Origin: Chamaelirium japonicum
Taxonomy: Eukaryota > Streptophyta > Magnoliopsida > Liliales > Melanthiaceae
Assembly: GCA_947650365.1 (NCBI GenBank)
Contig: CANTAL010000196.1
Coordinates: 248,001 to 312,000, forward strand
DNA length: 64,000 bases
Reading direction: 5' to 3'
The translations under genes were made by a program, and so were the position numbers. Positions 1 through 13,600 of this stretch are shown piece after piece. Below the pieces are notes generated by a model. The model did not search any database. It was not told the origin of the DNA and saw only the letters and a list, made by a program, of their open reading frames with translations. Within the stretch, counting starts at the first letter, position 1. Each line of letters opens with the position of its first letter.

Positions 1-2768
1 CGTACGATCCATTCTAATTCATTAGCATGATCCATTCGTACGATCCTTTCTAATCCATTCGTACGATCCATTCTAATTCGTTCGTACGATCCATTCTAAT
101 TCGTTTGTACGATCCATTCAAATTCATTCGCACGATCCATTCTAATTCATTTGTACGATCCATTCTAATTCATTCCTATGATCCATTCTAATTCATTGGT
201 ATGATCCATTCTAATTCATTGGTACGATCCATTCTAATTCAGTCGTATGAATGTATCCATTTTAATTCATTCGTACGATCCATTCTAATTCATTCGCACA
301 AATGTAACCATTCTAATTCATTTGTACGATCTATTCTAATTCATTCGTACGACCCATTCTAATCCATTCGTATGATCCATTCTAATTCATTCGAACGATC
401 CATTCAAATTCTTTCGTACGATCCATTCTAATTCATTCTCACAAATGTAACCTTTCTAATTCATTTGTACGATCCATTCTCTAATTCATTCGTACGATCC
501 ATTCTAATCCATTCGTACGATCCATTCTAATCCATTCGTACGATCCATTCTAATTCATTCGCACAAATGTAACAATTCTAATTCATTCGTACGATCCATT
601 CTAATTCATTCCTATGATCCATTCTAATTCATTCGCACGATCCATTCTAATTCATTCGTGCGATCCATTCTAATTCATTCGCACGACCCATTCTAATTCA
701 TTCGTATGATCCATTCTAATTCATTCGCACGAATGTATCCATTCTAATGCATTCGTACGATCCATTCTAATTCATTCGTAAGATCCATTCTAATCCATTC
801 GTACGATCCATTCTAATTCATTCGTACGATCCATTCTAATTCATTCTTACAAATGTAACCTTTCTAATTCATTTGTACGATCCATTCTAAATCATTCGTA
901 CGATCCATTCTAATCCATTTGTACGATCCATTCTAATCCATTCGTACGATCCATTCTAATTCATTCTCACAAATGTAACCTTTCTAATTCATTTGTACGA
1001 TCTATTCTAATTCATTCGTACGATCCATTCTAATCCATTCGTACGATCCATTCTAATCCATTCGTACGATCCATTCTAATTCATTCGCACGAATGTAACC
1101 ATTCTAATTCATTCGTACGATCCATTCTAATTCATTTCTACGATCCATTCTAATTCTTTCGCACGAATGTATCCATTCTAATTCATTTGCACGATCCATT
1201 CTAATTCATTCCTATGATCCATTCTAATTTATTCGTACGATCCATTCTAATCCATTCGTACGATCCATTCTAATCCATTCGTACGATCCATTCTAATTCA
1301 TTCGTACGATCCATTCTAATTCATTCTCATAAATGTAACCTTTCTAATTCATTTGTACGATCCATTCTAATTCATTCGTACGATCCATTCTAATCCATTC
1401 GTACGATCCATTCTAATTCGTTCATATGATCCATTCTAATTCGTTCGTACGATCCATTCTAATTCATTCGTATGATGCAATCTAATTCATTCGCACAAAT
1501 ATATCTATTCTAATTCATTCGTACAATGCGTTCTAATCCATTCGTACGATCCATTCTAATCCATTCGTACGATCCATTCTAATTCATTCGCACGAATGTA
1601 ACCATTCTAATTCATTCATATGATCCATTCTAATTCATTCCTATGATCCATTCTAATTCATTCGTACGATCCATTCTAATTCATTCGCTCGAATGTATCC
1701 ATTCTAATTCATTTGTACTATCCTTTCTAATTCGTTCATACGATCCATTCTAATTCATTCGTACGATCCATTCTAATTCATTCGTACGATCCATTCTAAT
1801 CCATTCGTACGATCCATTCTAATTCATTCGTACGATCCATTCTAATTCATTCTCACAAATGTAACCTTTCTAATTCATTTGTGCGATCCATTCTAATTCA
1901 TTCGTACGATCCACTCTAATCCATTCGTACGATCCATTCTAATCCATTCGTACGATCCATTCTAATTCATTCGCACGAATGTAACCATTCTAATTCGTTC
2001 GTACAATCCATTTTAATTAATTCGTACGATCCATTCTAATCCATTTGTACGATCCATTCTAATTTATTCGTACGATCCATTCTAATTCATTCCTACGATC
2101 CATTCTAATTCATTCGCACGAATGTATCCATTCTAATTCATTTGCACGATCCATTCTAATTCATTCCTATGATCCATACTAATTCATTCCTACGATCCAT
2201 TCTAATTCATTCGCTCAAATGTATCGCTATTAATTCATTCGTACGATCTATTCTAATTCGTTCATACGGTCCATTCTAATTCGTTCGTACGATCCATTCT
2301 AATTCATTCGTACGATCTATTCTAATTCATTCGTACGATCCATTCTAATTCATTCTCACAAATGTAACCTTTCTAATTCATTTGTACGATCCATTCTAAT
2401 TCATTCTTACGATCCATTCTAATCCATTCGTACGAATGAATTAGAATAAATCGTACGATCGATTCTAATTCATTCGTCCGATCCATTCTAATTCATTCGC
2501 ACGAATGTATCCATTCTAATTCATTCGTATAATCCATTCTAATTCATTCGCACGATCCATTCTAATTCATTCGTATGATCCATTCTAATTCATTCCTATG
2601 ATCTATTCTAATTCATTCGCTCGAATGTATCCATTCTAATTCATTCGTTCGATCCATTCTAATTCATTCGTACGATCCATTCAAATTCATTCGCATGATC
2701 CATTCTAATTCATTCGTACGATCCATTCTAATTCATTCTCATGAATGTAACCTTTCTAATTCATTTGT
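1..2768 (+). repeat. + tract with ~120-bp sub-period
   Basis: The + orientation runs to 2431, then one - monomer (2432-2454) lies between two CGTACG hexamers (2429-2434 and 2452-2457), then + resumes to 2768. A punctuating 28-mer with ACAAATGTAACCTTTC (or a close variant) sits at about 441, 849, 969, 1329, 1855, 2358 and 2740. The 849-to-969 step is 120 bp (four 23-mers plus one 28-mer) and 969-to-1329 is 360 bp, three such steps. A local higher-order period of about 120 bp is therefore visible in part of the tract. Confidence 0.75.
650..1640 (+). repeat. Left arm of a ~0.95-kb inverted duplication
   Basis: Read as reverse complement, 2820-3740 reproduces this stretch monomer by monomer. Shared landmarks in order are an AATGCATTCG unit, a CTTACAAATG/CTCACAAATG 28-mer followed by ATTTGTACG, two or three AATCCATTCG units, a CGCACGAATGTAACC 28-mer, GTTCAT and GTTCG units, GATGCAATC, ATCTATTC, and ACAATGCGTTC. 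Small differences are one monomer more or less and scattered substitutions. The arms are separated by about 1.2 kb. The outer limit is approximate. Confidence 0.75.
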
Positions 2769-4929
2769 ATGAATGAATTAGAATGGATCATAGGAATGAA
2801 TTAGAATGGATCATATGAATGAATTAGAATGGTTACATTCGTACGAATGAGTTAGAATGGATCGTACGAATGGATAAGAATGGATCGTACGAATGGATTA
2901 GAACGCATTGTACGAATGAATTAGAATAGATACATTTGTGCGAATGAATTAGATTGCATCGTACGAATGAATAAGAATGGATCGTACGAACGAATTAGAA
3001 TGGATCGTATGAACGAATTAGAATGGATCGTACGAATGGATTAGAATGGATCGTACGAATGAATAAGAATGGATCGTACAAATGAATTAGAAAGGTTACA
3101 TTTGTGAGAATGAATTAGAATGGATCGTACGAATGGATTAGAATGGATCGTACGAATGGATTAGAATGGATCGTACGAATGAATTAGAATGGATCATTGG
3201 AATGAATTAGAATGGATTGTGCAAATCAATTAGAATGAAGACATTCGTGCGAATGAATTAGAATGGATCGTAGGAATGAATTAGAATGGATCGTACGAAG
3301 GAATTAGAATGGTTACATTCGTGCGAATCAATTAGAATGGATCGTACGAATGGATTAGAATGGATCGTACGAATGGATTAGAATGGATCGTACGAATAAA
3401 TTAGAATGGATCGTACAAATGAATTAGAAAGGTTACATTTGTGAGAACGAATTAGAATGGATCGTACGAATGGATTAGAATGGATCGTACGAATGGATTA
3501 GAATGGATCGTACGAATGGATTAGAATGGATCGTACAAATGAATTAGAAAGGTTACATTTGTGAGAATGAATTAGAATGGATCGTACGAATGAATTAGAA
3601 TGGATCGTACGAATGGATTAGAATAGATCGTACGAATGAATTAGAATGGATCATACGAATGCATTAGAATGGATACATTCGTGCGAACGAATTAGAATGG
3701 ACCGTACGAATAAATTAGAATGGATCGTGCGAATGAATTAGAATGGATCGTGCGAATAAATTAGAATGGATTGTACGAATGAATTAGAATGGATACATTC
3801 GTGCGAATGAATTAGATTGGATCGTACGAATGAATTAGAATGGATCGTACGAATGAATTTGAATGGATCGTACGAATGAAGCAGAATGGATTGAACGAAT
3901 GAATTAGAATGGATACATTCGAGCGAATGAATTAGAATAGATCGTAGGAATGAATTAGAATGGATTATACGAATGAATTAGAATGGATCGTGCGAATGAA
4001 TTAGAATGGATTGTACGAATGAATTAGAATGGATACATTCATGCGAATTAATTAGAATGGATCGGACGAATGAATTAGAATGGATCGTACGATTCATTCT
4101 AATTCATTCGTATGATCCATTCTAATTCATTCGTACGATCCATTCGAATGAATTAGAATAAATCTAAGCAATGAATTAGAATGGATCATACCAATAAATT
4201 AGAATGGATCGTGCGAATGAATTAGAATGGATTGTACGAATGAATTAGAATGGATACATTCCTTTGAATGAATTAGAATAGATCGTACAAATGAATTGGA
4301 ATGGATCGTACGAATGAATTAGAATACATCATGTGAAGGAATTAGAATGGATCGTACGAATGGATTAGAATGGATCGAACGAATGAATTAGAATGGATAC
4401 ATTCGTGCGAATGAATTAGAATGGATCATACGAATGAATTAGGATGGATCGTGCGAATGAATTAGAATGAATCGTACAAATGAATTAGAATGGATCATGC
4501 GAATGAATTAGAATAGATCGTCCGAATGAATTAGAATGGATACATTCGAGCGATCCATTCTAGTTCGTTCGTACGATCCATTCTAATTCGTTCGTACGTT
4601 CTAATTCTTTCATATGATCCATTCTAATTCATTCGCACGAATGTATCCATTCTAGTTCATTCGTACGCTCCATTCTAATTCATTCGTACGCTCCATTCTT
4701 ATTCATCGCACAAATGTATCCATTCTAATTCATTCGTACGATCCATTCTAATTCGTTCATACGATCCATTCTAATTCGTTTGTACGATCCATTCTAAAAT
4801 GAATTAGAATGGATCATACGAATGAATCAGAATGGATCGTACGAATGAATTAGAATGGATTGTGCGAATGAAATAGAATGGATCATATGAATGAATAAGA
4901 ATGGATCGTACGAATGAATTAGAATGGAT
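2769..4929. repeat. Mixed-orientation zone
   Basis: Tracts are - 2769-4088, + 4089-4145, - 4146-4550, + 4551-4797 and - 4798-4929. The first switch is at TGTATG (2766-2771), a CGTACG with both CpGs decayed. The next is at CGTACG (4086-4091), and the third at the self-complementary CATTCGAATG (4141-4150). The + islands are as short as two and a half monomers. The 4551-4797 island carries the TCTAGTTC landmark module (near 4650) and a clipped ATTCATCGCAC unit found at other sites in the window. Confidence 0.8.
2820..3740 (-). repeat. Right arm of the ~0.95-kb inverted duplication
   Basis: This stretch lies in the - tract 2769-4088 and mirrors 650-1640. For example, GGATTAGAACGCATTG near 2893-2910 is the complement of the CAATGCGTTCTAATCC seen near 1527-1545. 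TTAGATTGCATCG near 2950 mirrors the GATGCAATC near 1473. The two arms could pair as a long hairpin or cruciform. Divergence between them is visibly higher than between units A-D, suggesting an older event. Confidence 0.75.
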
Positions 4930-7900
4930 CGCACGATCCATTCTAATTCATTCACACGATCCATTCTAATTCATTCGCTCGAATGTATCCATTCTAATTC
5001 ATTCGTACGATCCATTCTAATCCATTCGTACGACCATTCTAATTCATTCGCATGAAGGTAACCATTCTAATTCATTCGTACGATCCATTCTAATTCATTC
5101 CTACGATCCATTCTAATTCATTTGCACGAATGTATCGATTCTAATTTATTCGTACAATCCATTCTAATTCATTCCTATGATCCATTCTAATTCATTCGCA
5201 CGAATGTATCCATTCTAATTTATTTGCACGATCCATTCTAATTCAGTCGTATGAATGTATCCATTTTAATTCATTCGTACGATCCATTCTAATTCATTCG
5301 TACGATCTAATTCATTCGTACGATCCATTCTAATTTATTCGTATGTTCGATTCTAATTCATTCGCACGATCCATTCTAATTCATTCGTACGATCCATTCT
5401 AATTCATTCGTATGATCCATTCTAATTTATTCGTTCAAATATATCCATTCTAATTCATTCGTACGATCCATTCTAATTCATTTGCACGATCCATTCTAAT
5501 TCATTCGCACGAATGTATCCATTCTAATTCATTTGCACGATCCATTCTAATTCATTCGTATGATCCATTCTTATTCATTCATACGATCCATTCTAATTCA
5601 TTGCCACAATCCATTCTAATTCATTCGTACGATCCATTCTAATTCATTCGCACGATCCATTCTAATTCATTCGTACGATCCATTCAAATTCATTCGCACG
5701 AATGTATCCATTCTAATTCATTCGTACGATCCATTCTAATTCATTCGTACGATCCATTCTAATTCATTCGCACTTCTAATTCATTCGTACGATCCATTCT
5801 AATTCATTTGCACGATCCATTCTAATTCATTCCTATGATCCATTCTAATTCATTCGTACGATCCATTCTAATTCATTCGTACGATCCATTCTAATCCATT
5901 CGTACGATCCATTCTAATCCATTCGTATGATCCATTCTAATCCATTCGTACGATCCATGCTAATCCATTCGTACGATCCATTATAATTCATTCTCACAAA
6001 TGTAACCTTTCTAATTCATTTGTACGATCCATTCTAATTCATTCGTACGATCCATTCTAATCCATTCGTATGATCCATTCTAATCCATTCGTACGATCCA
6101 TTCTAATTTATTCGCACGAATGTAACCATTCTAATTCATTCGTACGATCCATTCAAATTCATTCGTACGATCCATTCTAATTCATTCGCACGAATGCATC
6201 CATTCTAATTTATTCGTACGATCCATTCTAATCCATTCGCTCGAATGTATCCATTCTACTTCATTCGTACGATCCATTCTAATTCATTCGTACGATCCAT
6301 TCTAATTCATTCGCTCGATCCATTCTAATTCATTCGTACGATCCATTCTAGTTCATTTGCATGATCCATTCTAATTCATTCCTGTGATCCATTCTAATTC
6401 ATTCGTACGATCCATTCTAATTCATTCGCTCGAATGTATCCATTCTAATTCATTCGTACGATCCATTCTAATTCGTTCGTCCGATCAATTCTAATTCGTT
6501 CGTACGATCCATTCTAATTCGTTCGTACGATCCATTCTAATTCGTTCGTACGATCCATTCTAATTCATTCCTACGATCTATTCTAATTCATTCGCTCAAA
6601 TGTATCCATTCTAATTCATTCGTTCAATCCATTCTAATTCATTCGTACGATCCATTCAAATTCATTCGCATGATCCATTCTAATTCATTCGTACGATCCA
6701 TTCTAATTTATTCGTACAAATGTATCCATTCTAATTCATTCGTACGATCCATTCTAATTCATTCGTACGATTCATTCTAATTCATTCGTACGATCCATTC
6801 TAATTCATTCGTACGATCCATTCTAATTCATTCGCACGAATGTATCCATTCAATTCATTTGTACAATCCATTCTAATTCATTCGCACGATCCATTCTAAT
6901 TCATTCGTTCGATCCATTCTAATTTATTCGTACGATCCATTCTAATTCATTCGTATGATCCATTCTAATTCATTCGCACGAATGTATCCATTCTAATTCA
7001 TTCGTCCGATCCATTCTAATTCATTTGTATGATCCATTCTAATTCATTCGCACGATCCATTCTAATTCATTCGTTCGATCCATTCTAATTCATTCGTACG
7101 ATCCATTCTAATTCATTCGTACGATCCATTCTAATTCATTCGCACGATCCATTCTAATTCATTGGTACGATTCATTCTAATTCATTCGCTCGATCCATTC
7201 AAGTTCATTCGCATGATCCATTCTAATTCATTCGTATGATCCATTCTAATTTATTCGTACAAATGTATCCATTCTAATTCATTCGTACGAACCATTCTAA
7301 TTCGTACGATCCATTCTAATCCATTCGTACGATCCATTCTAATTCATTCGCACGAATGTAACCACTCTAATTCATTCGTACGATCCATTCTAATTCATTC
7401 CTACGATCCATTCTAATTCAATCGCAGGAATGTATCCATTCTAATTCATTTGCACGATCCGTTCTAATTCATTCCTATGATCCATTCTAATTCGTTCGTA
7501 CGATCCATTCTAATTCATTCGCTCGAATGTATCCATTCTAATTCATTCGTACGATCCATTCTAATTCATTCGTACGACCCATTCTAATCCATTCGTAGAT
7601 CCATTCTAATTCATTCGTACAATGCGTTCTAATCCATTCGTACGATCCATTCTAATTTATTTGTACGATCCATTCTAATTCATTTGTACGATCCATTCTA
7701 ATTCATTCGTACGATCCATTCTAATTCATTCGTACGATCCATTCTAATCCATTCTAATTCATTCGCTCGAATGTATCCATTCTAATTCATTTGTACGATC
7801 CGTTCTTATTCATTCATACGATCCATTCTAATTCATTCGCACGATCCATTCTAATTCATTCGCACAATTCGTTCTAATTCATTCGTACAATCCATTCTAA

Positions 7901-8374
7901 TTCATTCGCACGAATGTATCCATTCTAATTCATTCGTACAATCCATTCTAATTCATTCGTACGATCCATTCTAATTCATTAGCATGATCCATTCGTACGA
8001 TCCTTTCTAATCCATTCGTACGATCCATTCTAATTCGTTCGTACGATCCATTCTAATTCGTTTGTACGATCCATTCTAATTCATTCGCACGATCCATTCT
8101 AATTCATTTGTACGATCCATTCTAATTCATTCCTATGATCCATTCTAATTCATTGGTATGATCCATTCTAATTCATTGGTACGATCCATTCTAATTCAGT
8201 CGTATGAATGTATCCATTTTAATTCATTCGTACGATCCATTCTAATTCATTCGCACAAATGTAACCATTCTAATTCATTTGTACGATCTATTCTAATTCA
8301 TTCGTACGACCCATTCTAATCCATTCGTATGATCCATTCTAATTCATTCGAACGATCCATTCAAATTCTTTCGT
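4930..8374 (+). repeat. Long + tract of 23-mers and 28-mers
   Basis: About 3.4 kb of head-to-tail + monomers. The 28-mers are mostly of the CGCACGAATGTATCC or CGCTCGAATGTATCC type. Irregular short units occur where monomers were clipped, for example near 5303-5318, 5770-5790, 7295-7310 and 7590-7605, each losing part of one repeat. The tract ends in the truncated R1 restart and switches at CGTACG (8372-8377). Confidence 0.85.
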
Positions 8375-8377
8375 ACG
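7958..8377 (+). repeat. Truncated restart of R1
   Basis: This is a near-identical copy of 1-420 in the same orientation. Only a few base differences are visible; for example CATTCAAATTC near 115 is CATTCTAATTC here. The copy stops at a CGTACG hexamer (8372-8377), where the array switches to the opposite strand. In the first copy the same CGTACG is followed by ordinary + monomers and the 28-mer ACAAATGTAACC. The strand switch therefore interrupts a second R1 copy. Confidence 0.8.
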
Positions 8378-8860
8378 AATGAATTAGAATGGATCGTGCG
8401 AATGAATTAGAATGGATTGTACGAATCAATTAGAATGGATATATTCGTACGAATGGATTAGAATGGATCATACGAATGAATTAGTATGAATCGTACATTT
8501 GAATTAGATTGGATTGTGCGAATGAATTAGAATGGATACATTCGTGCGAATGAGTTACAATGGATCATACGAATGAATTAGAATTGATCGTACGAATGAA
8601 TTAGAATGGATCATACGAATGAATTAGAATGGATCGTGCGAATGAATTAGAATGGATTGTACGAATGAATTAGAATGGGAATGAATTAAAATGGATTGTA
8701 CGAATGAATTAGAATGGATCGTGTCTAATTCATTCGTGCAATCCATTCTAATTCATTCGCACAAATGTATCCATTCTAGTTCATTCGTACGGTCCATTCT
8801 AATTCATTCATCCGCTCCATTCTTATTCATCGCACAAATGTATCCATTCTAATTCATTCG
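8375..8860. repeat. Junction module J, first (oldest-looking) copy
   Basis: - monomers 8375-8724 are followed by an abrupt switch to + at GATCGTGT|CTAATTC (8724/8725). Landmarks before the switch are AATCAATTAG, ATTCGTACGAATGGATT, CGTACATTTGAATTAG, GAGTTACAATGG and a GAATGGGAATG fusion. Landmarks after it are CGTGCAATCC, TCTAGTTC (near 8775) and the clipped ATTCATCGCAC. The same series surrounds the switches at 18601, 26503, 34577 and 53021, with more differences here than among those four. This copy sits outside the 8-kb units, so the module predates their amplification or was copied out of them. Confidence 0.85.
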
Positions 8861-11800
8861 CACGAATATATCCATTCTAATTCATTCGTACGATCCTTTC
8901 TAATTCATTCGCATGATCCATTCTAATTCATTCGTACGATCTTTTTAATTCATTCGTACGATCCATTCTAATTCATTCGTACGATGCAATCTAATTCATT
9001 CGTATGATCTATTCTAATTTATTCGTTCAAATATATCCATTCTAATTCATTCGTACGATCGTAGGAATGAATTAGAATGGATCGTACAAATGAATTAAAA
9101 AGGTTACATTTGTGAGAATGAATTAGAATGGATCATAGGAATGAATTAGAATGGATCGTGCAAATGAATTAGAATGGATATATTCGTGCGAATGAATTAG
9201 AATGGATCATAGGAATGAATTAGAATGGATCATACGAATGGATCATACAAATGAATTAGAAAGGTTACATTCGTGAGAATTAATTAGAATGGATCATACG
9301 AATGAATTAGAATGGATCGTACGAATGGATTAGAATGGATCGTACGAATGAATTAGAATGGATCATACAAATGAATTAGAAAGGTTACATTCATGAGAAT
9401 GAATTAGAATGGATCGTACGAATGAAATAGAATGAATCATGCGAATGAATTTGAATGGATCGTACAAATGAATTAGAATGGATCGTGCGAATGAATTAGA
9501 ATGGATCGTACGAATGAATCGTGCGAATGAATTAGAACGGATTAGCATGGATCGTACGAATGAATTAGAAAGGATCCACCGAATGAGTTAGAATGGATCG
9601 TACGAATGAATTAGAATGGATACATTCGTGCGAATGAATTAGAATGGATCGTACAAATGAATTAGAATGGATACATTTGTGCCAATTAATTAGAATGGAT
9701 CGTACGAATGAATTAGAATGGATACATTCGTGCGAATGAATTAGAATGGATTGTACGAATGAATTAGAATTGATCATACAAATGAATTAAAATGGATCGT
9801 ACGAATGAATTAGAATGAATCGTACGAATGAATTAGAATGGTTACATTCGTACGAATGAATTAAAAGAGATCGTACGAACGAATTAGAATGGATCGTACG
9901 AATAAATTATAATGGATCGTGTGAATGAATTAGAATGGATCGTACGAATGAATTAGAATGGATCATGCGAATGAATTTGAATGGATCGTACGAATGAATT
10001 AGAATGGATCGAACTAATGGATTAGAATGGATACATTCGAGCGAATGAATTAGAATAGACCGTAGGAATGAATTAGAATGGATCGTACGAATGAATTAGA
10101 ATGGTTACATTCGTGCGAATGAATTAGAATGGATCCATTCTTATTCATTCATATGATCCATTCTAATTCATTCGCACAATCCATTCTAATTCATTCGTAC
10201 GATCCATTCTAATTCATTCGCATGATCCATTCTAATTCATTCGTACGATCCATTCTAATTCATTCGCAAGAATATATCTATTCTAATTCATTCGTATGAT
10301 CCATTCTAATTCATTCGTATGATCCATTCGAACTCATTCGGTGGATCCATGCTAATTCATTCGTACGATCCATTCTAATCCATTCTAAATCATTCGCACG
10401 ATTCATTCGTACGATCCATTCTAATTCATTCGCACGATCCATTCTAATTCATTTGTAGATCCATTCAAATTCATTCGCTTGATCTATTCTAATTCATTCG
10501 TACGATCCATTCTAATTTATTCTCACGAATGTAACCTTTCAAATTCATGTCTATGATCCATTCTAATTCATTCATACGATCCATTCTAATCCATTCGTAC
10601 GATCCATTCTAATTCATTCGTACGATCCATTCTAATTCATTCTCACAAATGTAACCTTTCTACTTCATTTGTACGATCCATTCTAATTCATTCGTACGAT
10701 CCATTCTAATCCATTCGTATGATCTAATTCTAATTCATTCGTACGATCCATTCTAATTCATTCGCTCGAATGTATCCATTCTAATTCATTCGTACGATCC
10801 ATTCTAATTCATTCCTACGATCCATTCTAATTCATTCGCACGAATGTATCCATTCTAATTCATTTGCACGAATGTATCCATTCTAAATCATTCGTACGAT
10901 CCATTCTAATTCATTCGCATGATCCATTCTAATTCATTCGTACGATCCATTCTAATTCATTCGTACGATCCATTCTAATTCATTGGCACGATCCATTCTA
11001 ATTTATTCGTACGATCCATTCTAATTCGTTCGTACGATCTATTCTAATTCATTCGCACGAATGTAACCATTCTAATTCTTTCGTACGATTCATTCTAATT
11101 CATTCATACGATCCATTCTAATTCATTCGTATGATCAATTCTAATTCATTCGTACAATCCATTCTAATTCATTCGCACGAATGTATCCATTCTAATTCAT
11201 TCGTACGATCCATTCTAATTAGAAAGGTTACATTTGTGAGAATGAATTAGATATGATCGTACGAATGAATTAGAATGGATCGTACGAATGGATTAGAATG
11301 GATCGTACGAATGAATTAGAATGGATCATACAAATGAATTAGAAAGGTTACATTCGTGAGAATGAATTAGAATGGATCGTACGAATGAATTAGAATGGAT
11401 CATTCGAATGAATTAGAATGGATCGTACGAATGAATTAGAATGGATACATTCGTGCGAATGAATTAGAATGGATCGTACGAATGGTTTAGAATGGATCGT
11501 ACGAATGGATTAGAATGGATCGTACGAATGAATTAGAATGGATACATTCGAGCGAATGAATTAGAATGGATCGTACGAATGGATCGTACGAATAGATTAG
11601 AATGGATCGTACGAATGGATTAGAATGGATCATACAAATAAATTAGAAAGGTTACATTCGTGAGAATGAATTAGAATGGATACATGTGTGCGAATGAATT
11701 AGAATAGATTAGAATGGATCGTACGAATGGATTAGAATCCATTCTAATTCATTTGTATGATCCATTCTAATTCATCGCACGATCCATTCTAATTCATTCG

Positions 11801-12289
11801 CTCGAATGTATCCATTCTAATTCATTCGTACGAATGAATTAGAATGGATTGTACGAATGAATTAGAATGGATATATTCGTGCGAATGAATTAGAATGGAT
11901 CGTACGAATGAATTAGACTGGATCGAACGAATGAATTAGAATGGATACATTCGCACGATCCATTCTAATTCATTCGCACGAATGTATCCATTCTAATTCA
12001 TTCGTACGATCTATTCTAATTCATTCGCATGATCCATTCTAATTCATTCGTACGATCCATTCTAATTCATTCTAACGAATGTAACCTTTCTAATTCATTT
12101 GTATGATCCATTCTAATTCATTCGCATGATCCATTCTAATCCATTCGTACGATCCATTCTAATTCATTCTCAAAAATGTAACCTTTCTAATTCATTTGTA
12201 TGATGCATTCTAATTCATTCGTACGATCCATTCTAATTCTTTCGTACGATCCATTCTAATCCATTCGTACGATCCATTCTTATTAATTT

Positions 12290-12450
12290 GAACGAATGTA
12301 ACCATTCTAATTCGTTCGTACGATCCATTCTAATTCATTCGTACGATCCATTCTAATCCATTCGTACGATCCACTCTAATTCATTCACACGATCCATTCT
12401 AATTCATTCGCACAAATGTATCCATTCTAATTCATTCGTACAATCCATTC
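12290..12450 (+). repeat. Local direct duplication partner of 12953-13113
   Basis: The order GAATGTAACC, GTTCGTACG, two CGTACG units, AATCCATTCG, a CACACG or GCACG unit, CACAAATG/CACAAATTT 28-mer and GTACAATCC is the same at 12290-12450 and about 663 bp later. A - tract (12614-12881) lies between the two copies. The copies differ at several bases, so the event is not recent. Confidence 0.55.
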
Positions 12451-13583
12451 TAATTCATTCGCATGATCCATTCTAATTCATTCGTACGATCCATTCTAAT
12501 TCATTCGTACGATCCATTCTAATTCATTTGTACGATCCCTTCTAATTCATTCGCACGAATGTATCCATTCTAATTTATTCGTACGATCCATTCTAATTCA
12601 TTCTCACAAATGTATCATACGAATGAATTAGAATGGATCATACGAACGAATTAGAATGGATCGTGCATATGAATTAGAAAGGATCGTACGAATGAATTAG
12701 AATGGATCGTACGAATGGATTAGAATGGATCATAGGAATGAATTAGAATGGATCGTGCAAATGAATTAGAATGGATACATTCGTGCGAATGAATTAGAAT
12801 AGATCGTACGAATGAATTAGAATGGATCGTATGAATGGATTAGAATGGATACATTTGTGAGAATGAGTTAGAATGGATCGTACGAATGTATCCATTCTAA
12901 ATCATTCGTACGATCCATTCTAATCTATTCGTACGATCCATTCTAATTCATTCGCATGAATGTAACCATTCTAATTCGTTCGTACGATTCATTCTAATTC
13001 ATTCGTACGATCCATTCTAATCCATTCGTACGATCCATTCAAATTCATTCGCACGATCCATTCTAATTCATTCGCACAAATTTATCCATTCTAATTCATT
13101 CGTACAATCCATTCTAATTCATTCGTACGAATAAATTAGAATGGATACATTCATGCAAATGAATTAGAATGGATAGTACGAATGAATTAGAATGGATTAT
13201 ACGAACGAATTAGAATGGATCATACGAATGGATTAGAATGGATCGTACGAATGGATTAGAATGGATCGTACGAATGGATTAGAATGGATCATACTAATGA
13301 ATTAGAATGGTTACATTCGTGAGAATGAATTAGAATGGATCGTACGAATGAATTAGAATGGATTATGCGAATGAATTTGAATGGATCGTACGAATGAATT
13401 AGAATGGATCAAACGAATGAATTAGAATGGATACATTCGAGCGAATGAATTAGAATAGATCATAGGAATGAATTAGAATGGATCATACGAATGAATTAGA
13501 ATGGATCATGCGAATGAATTAGAATGGATTGTACGAATTAATTAGAATGGATACATTCGTGCGAATGAATTAGAATGGATCGT

Positions 13584-13600
13584 ACAATTCATTCTAATTC
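13584..13600. repeat. Example of a decayed hinge at a minus-to-plus switch
   Basis: The switch uses CGTACA (13581-13586), a CGTACG that has lost one CpG by transition. The + to - switches at 2766-2771 (TGTATG) and 14304-14309 (CGTACA), and the - to + switch at 43419-43424 (CATACG), are similar. These support the reading that CGTACG was the original switch point and later mutated at its CpGs. Confidence 0.65.

Larger units (their letters stand above)
1..7957. repeat. First long repeat unit (about 7.96 kb, R1)
   Basis: Positions 1-377 reappear at 7958-8334 and the match continues to about 8377, an offset of 7957 bp. The diagnostic sequence is ATTAGCATGATCC followed by a short monomer and ATCCTTTC, then GTTCGTTTG-type monomers and ATTGGTATG/ATTGGTACG. 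This makes 1-7957 one period of a long unit, close in length to the 8-kb units downstream but with different internal order. It contains + tracts 1-2431, 2455-2768, 4089-4145, 4551-4797 and 4930-7957, and - tracts 2432-2454, 2769-4088, 4146-4550 and 4798-4929. Markers such as GATGCAATC, then ACAATGCG (near 1490-1545), also occur in units A-D, so part of its content is shared. Confidence 0.7.

Noticed and set aside
9363..9777. Open frames of 61 and 70 codons on the minus strand
   Set aside because: They translate the monomer into cyclic HSNSFVRSILIHS-type peptide. Frames of this kind appear wherever TAA in CTAATTC is lost or 28-mers shift frame. No coding signal.
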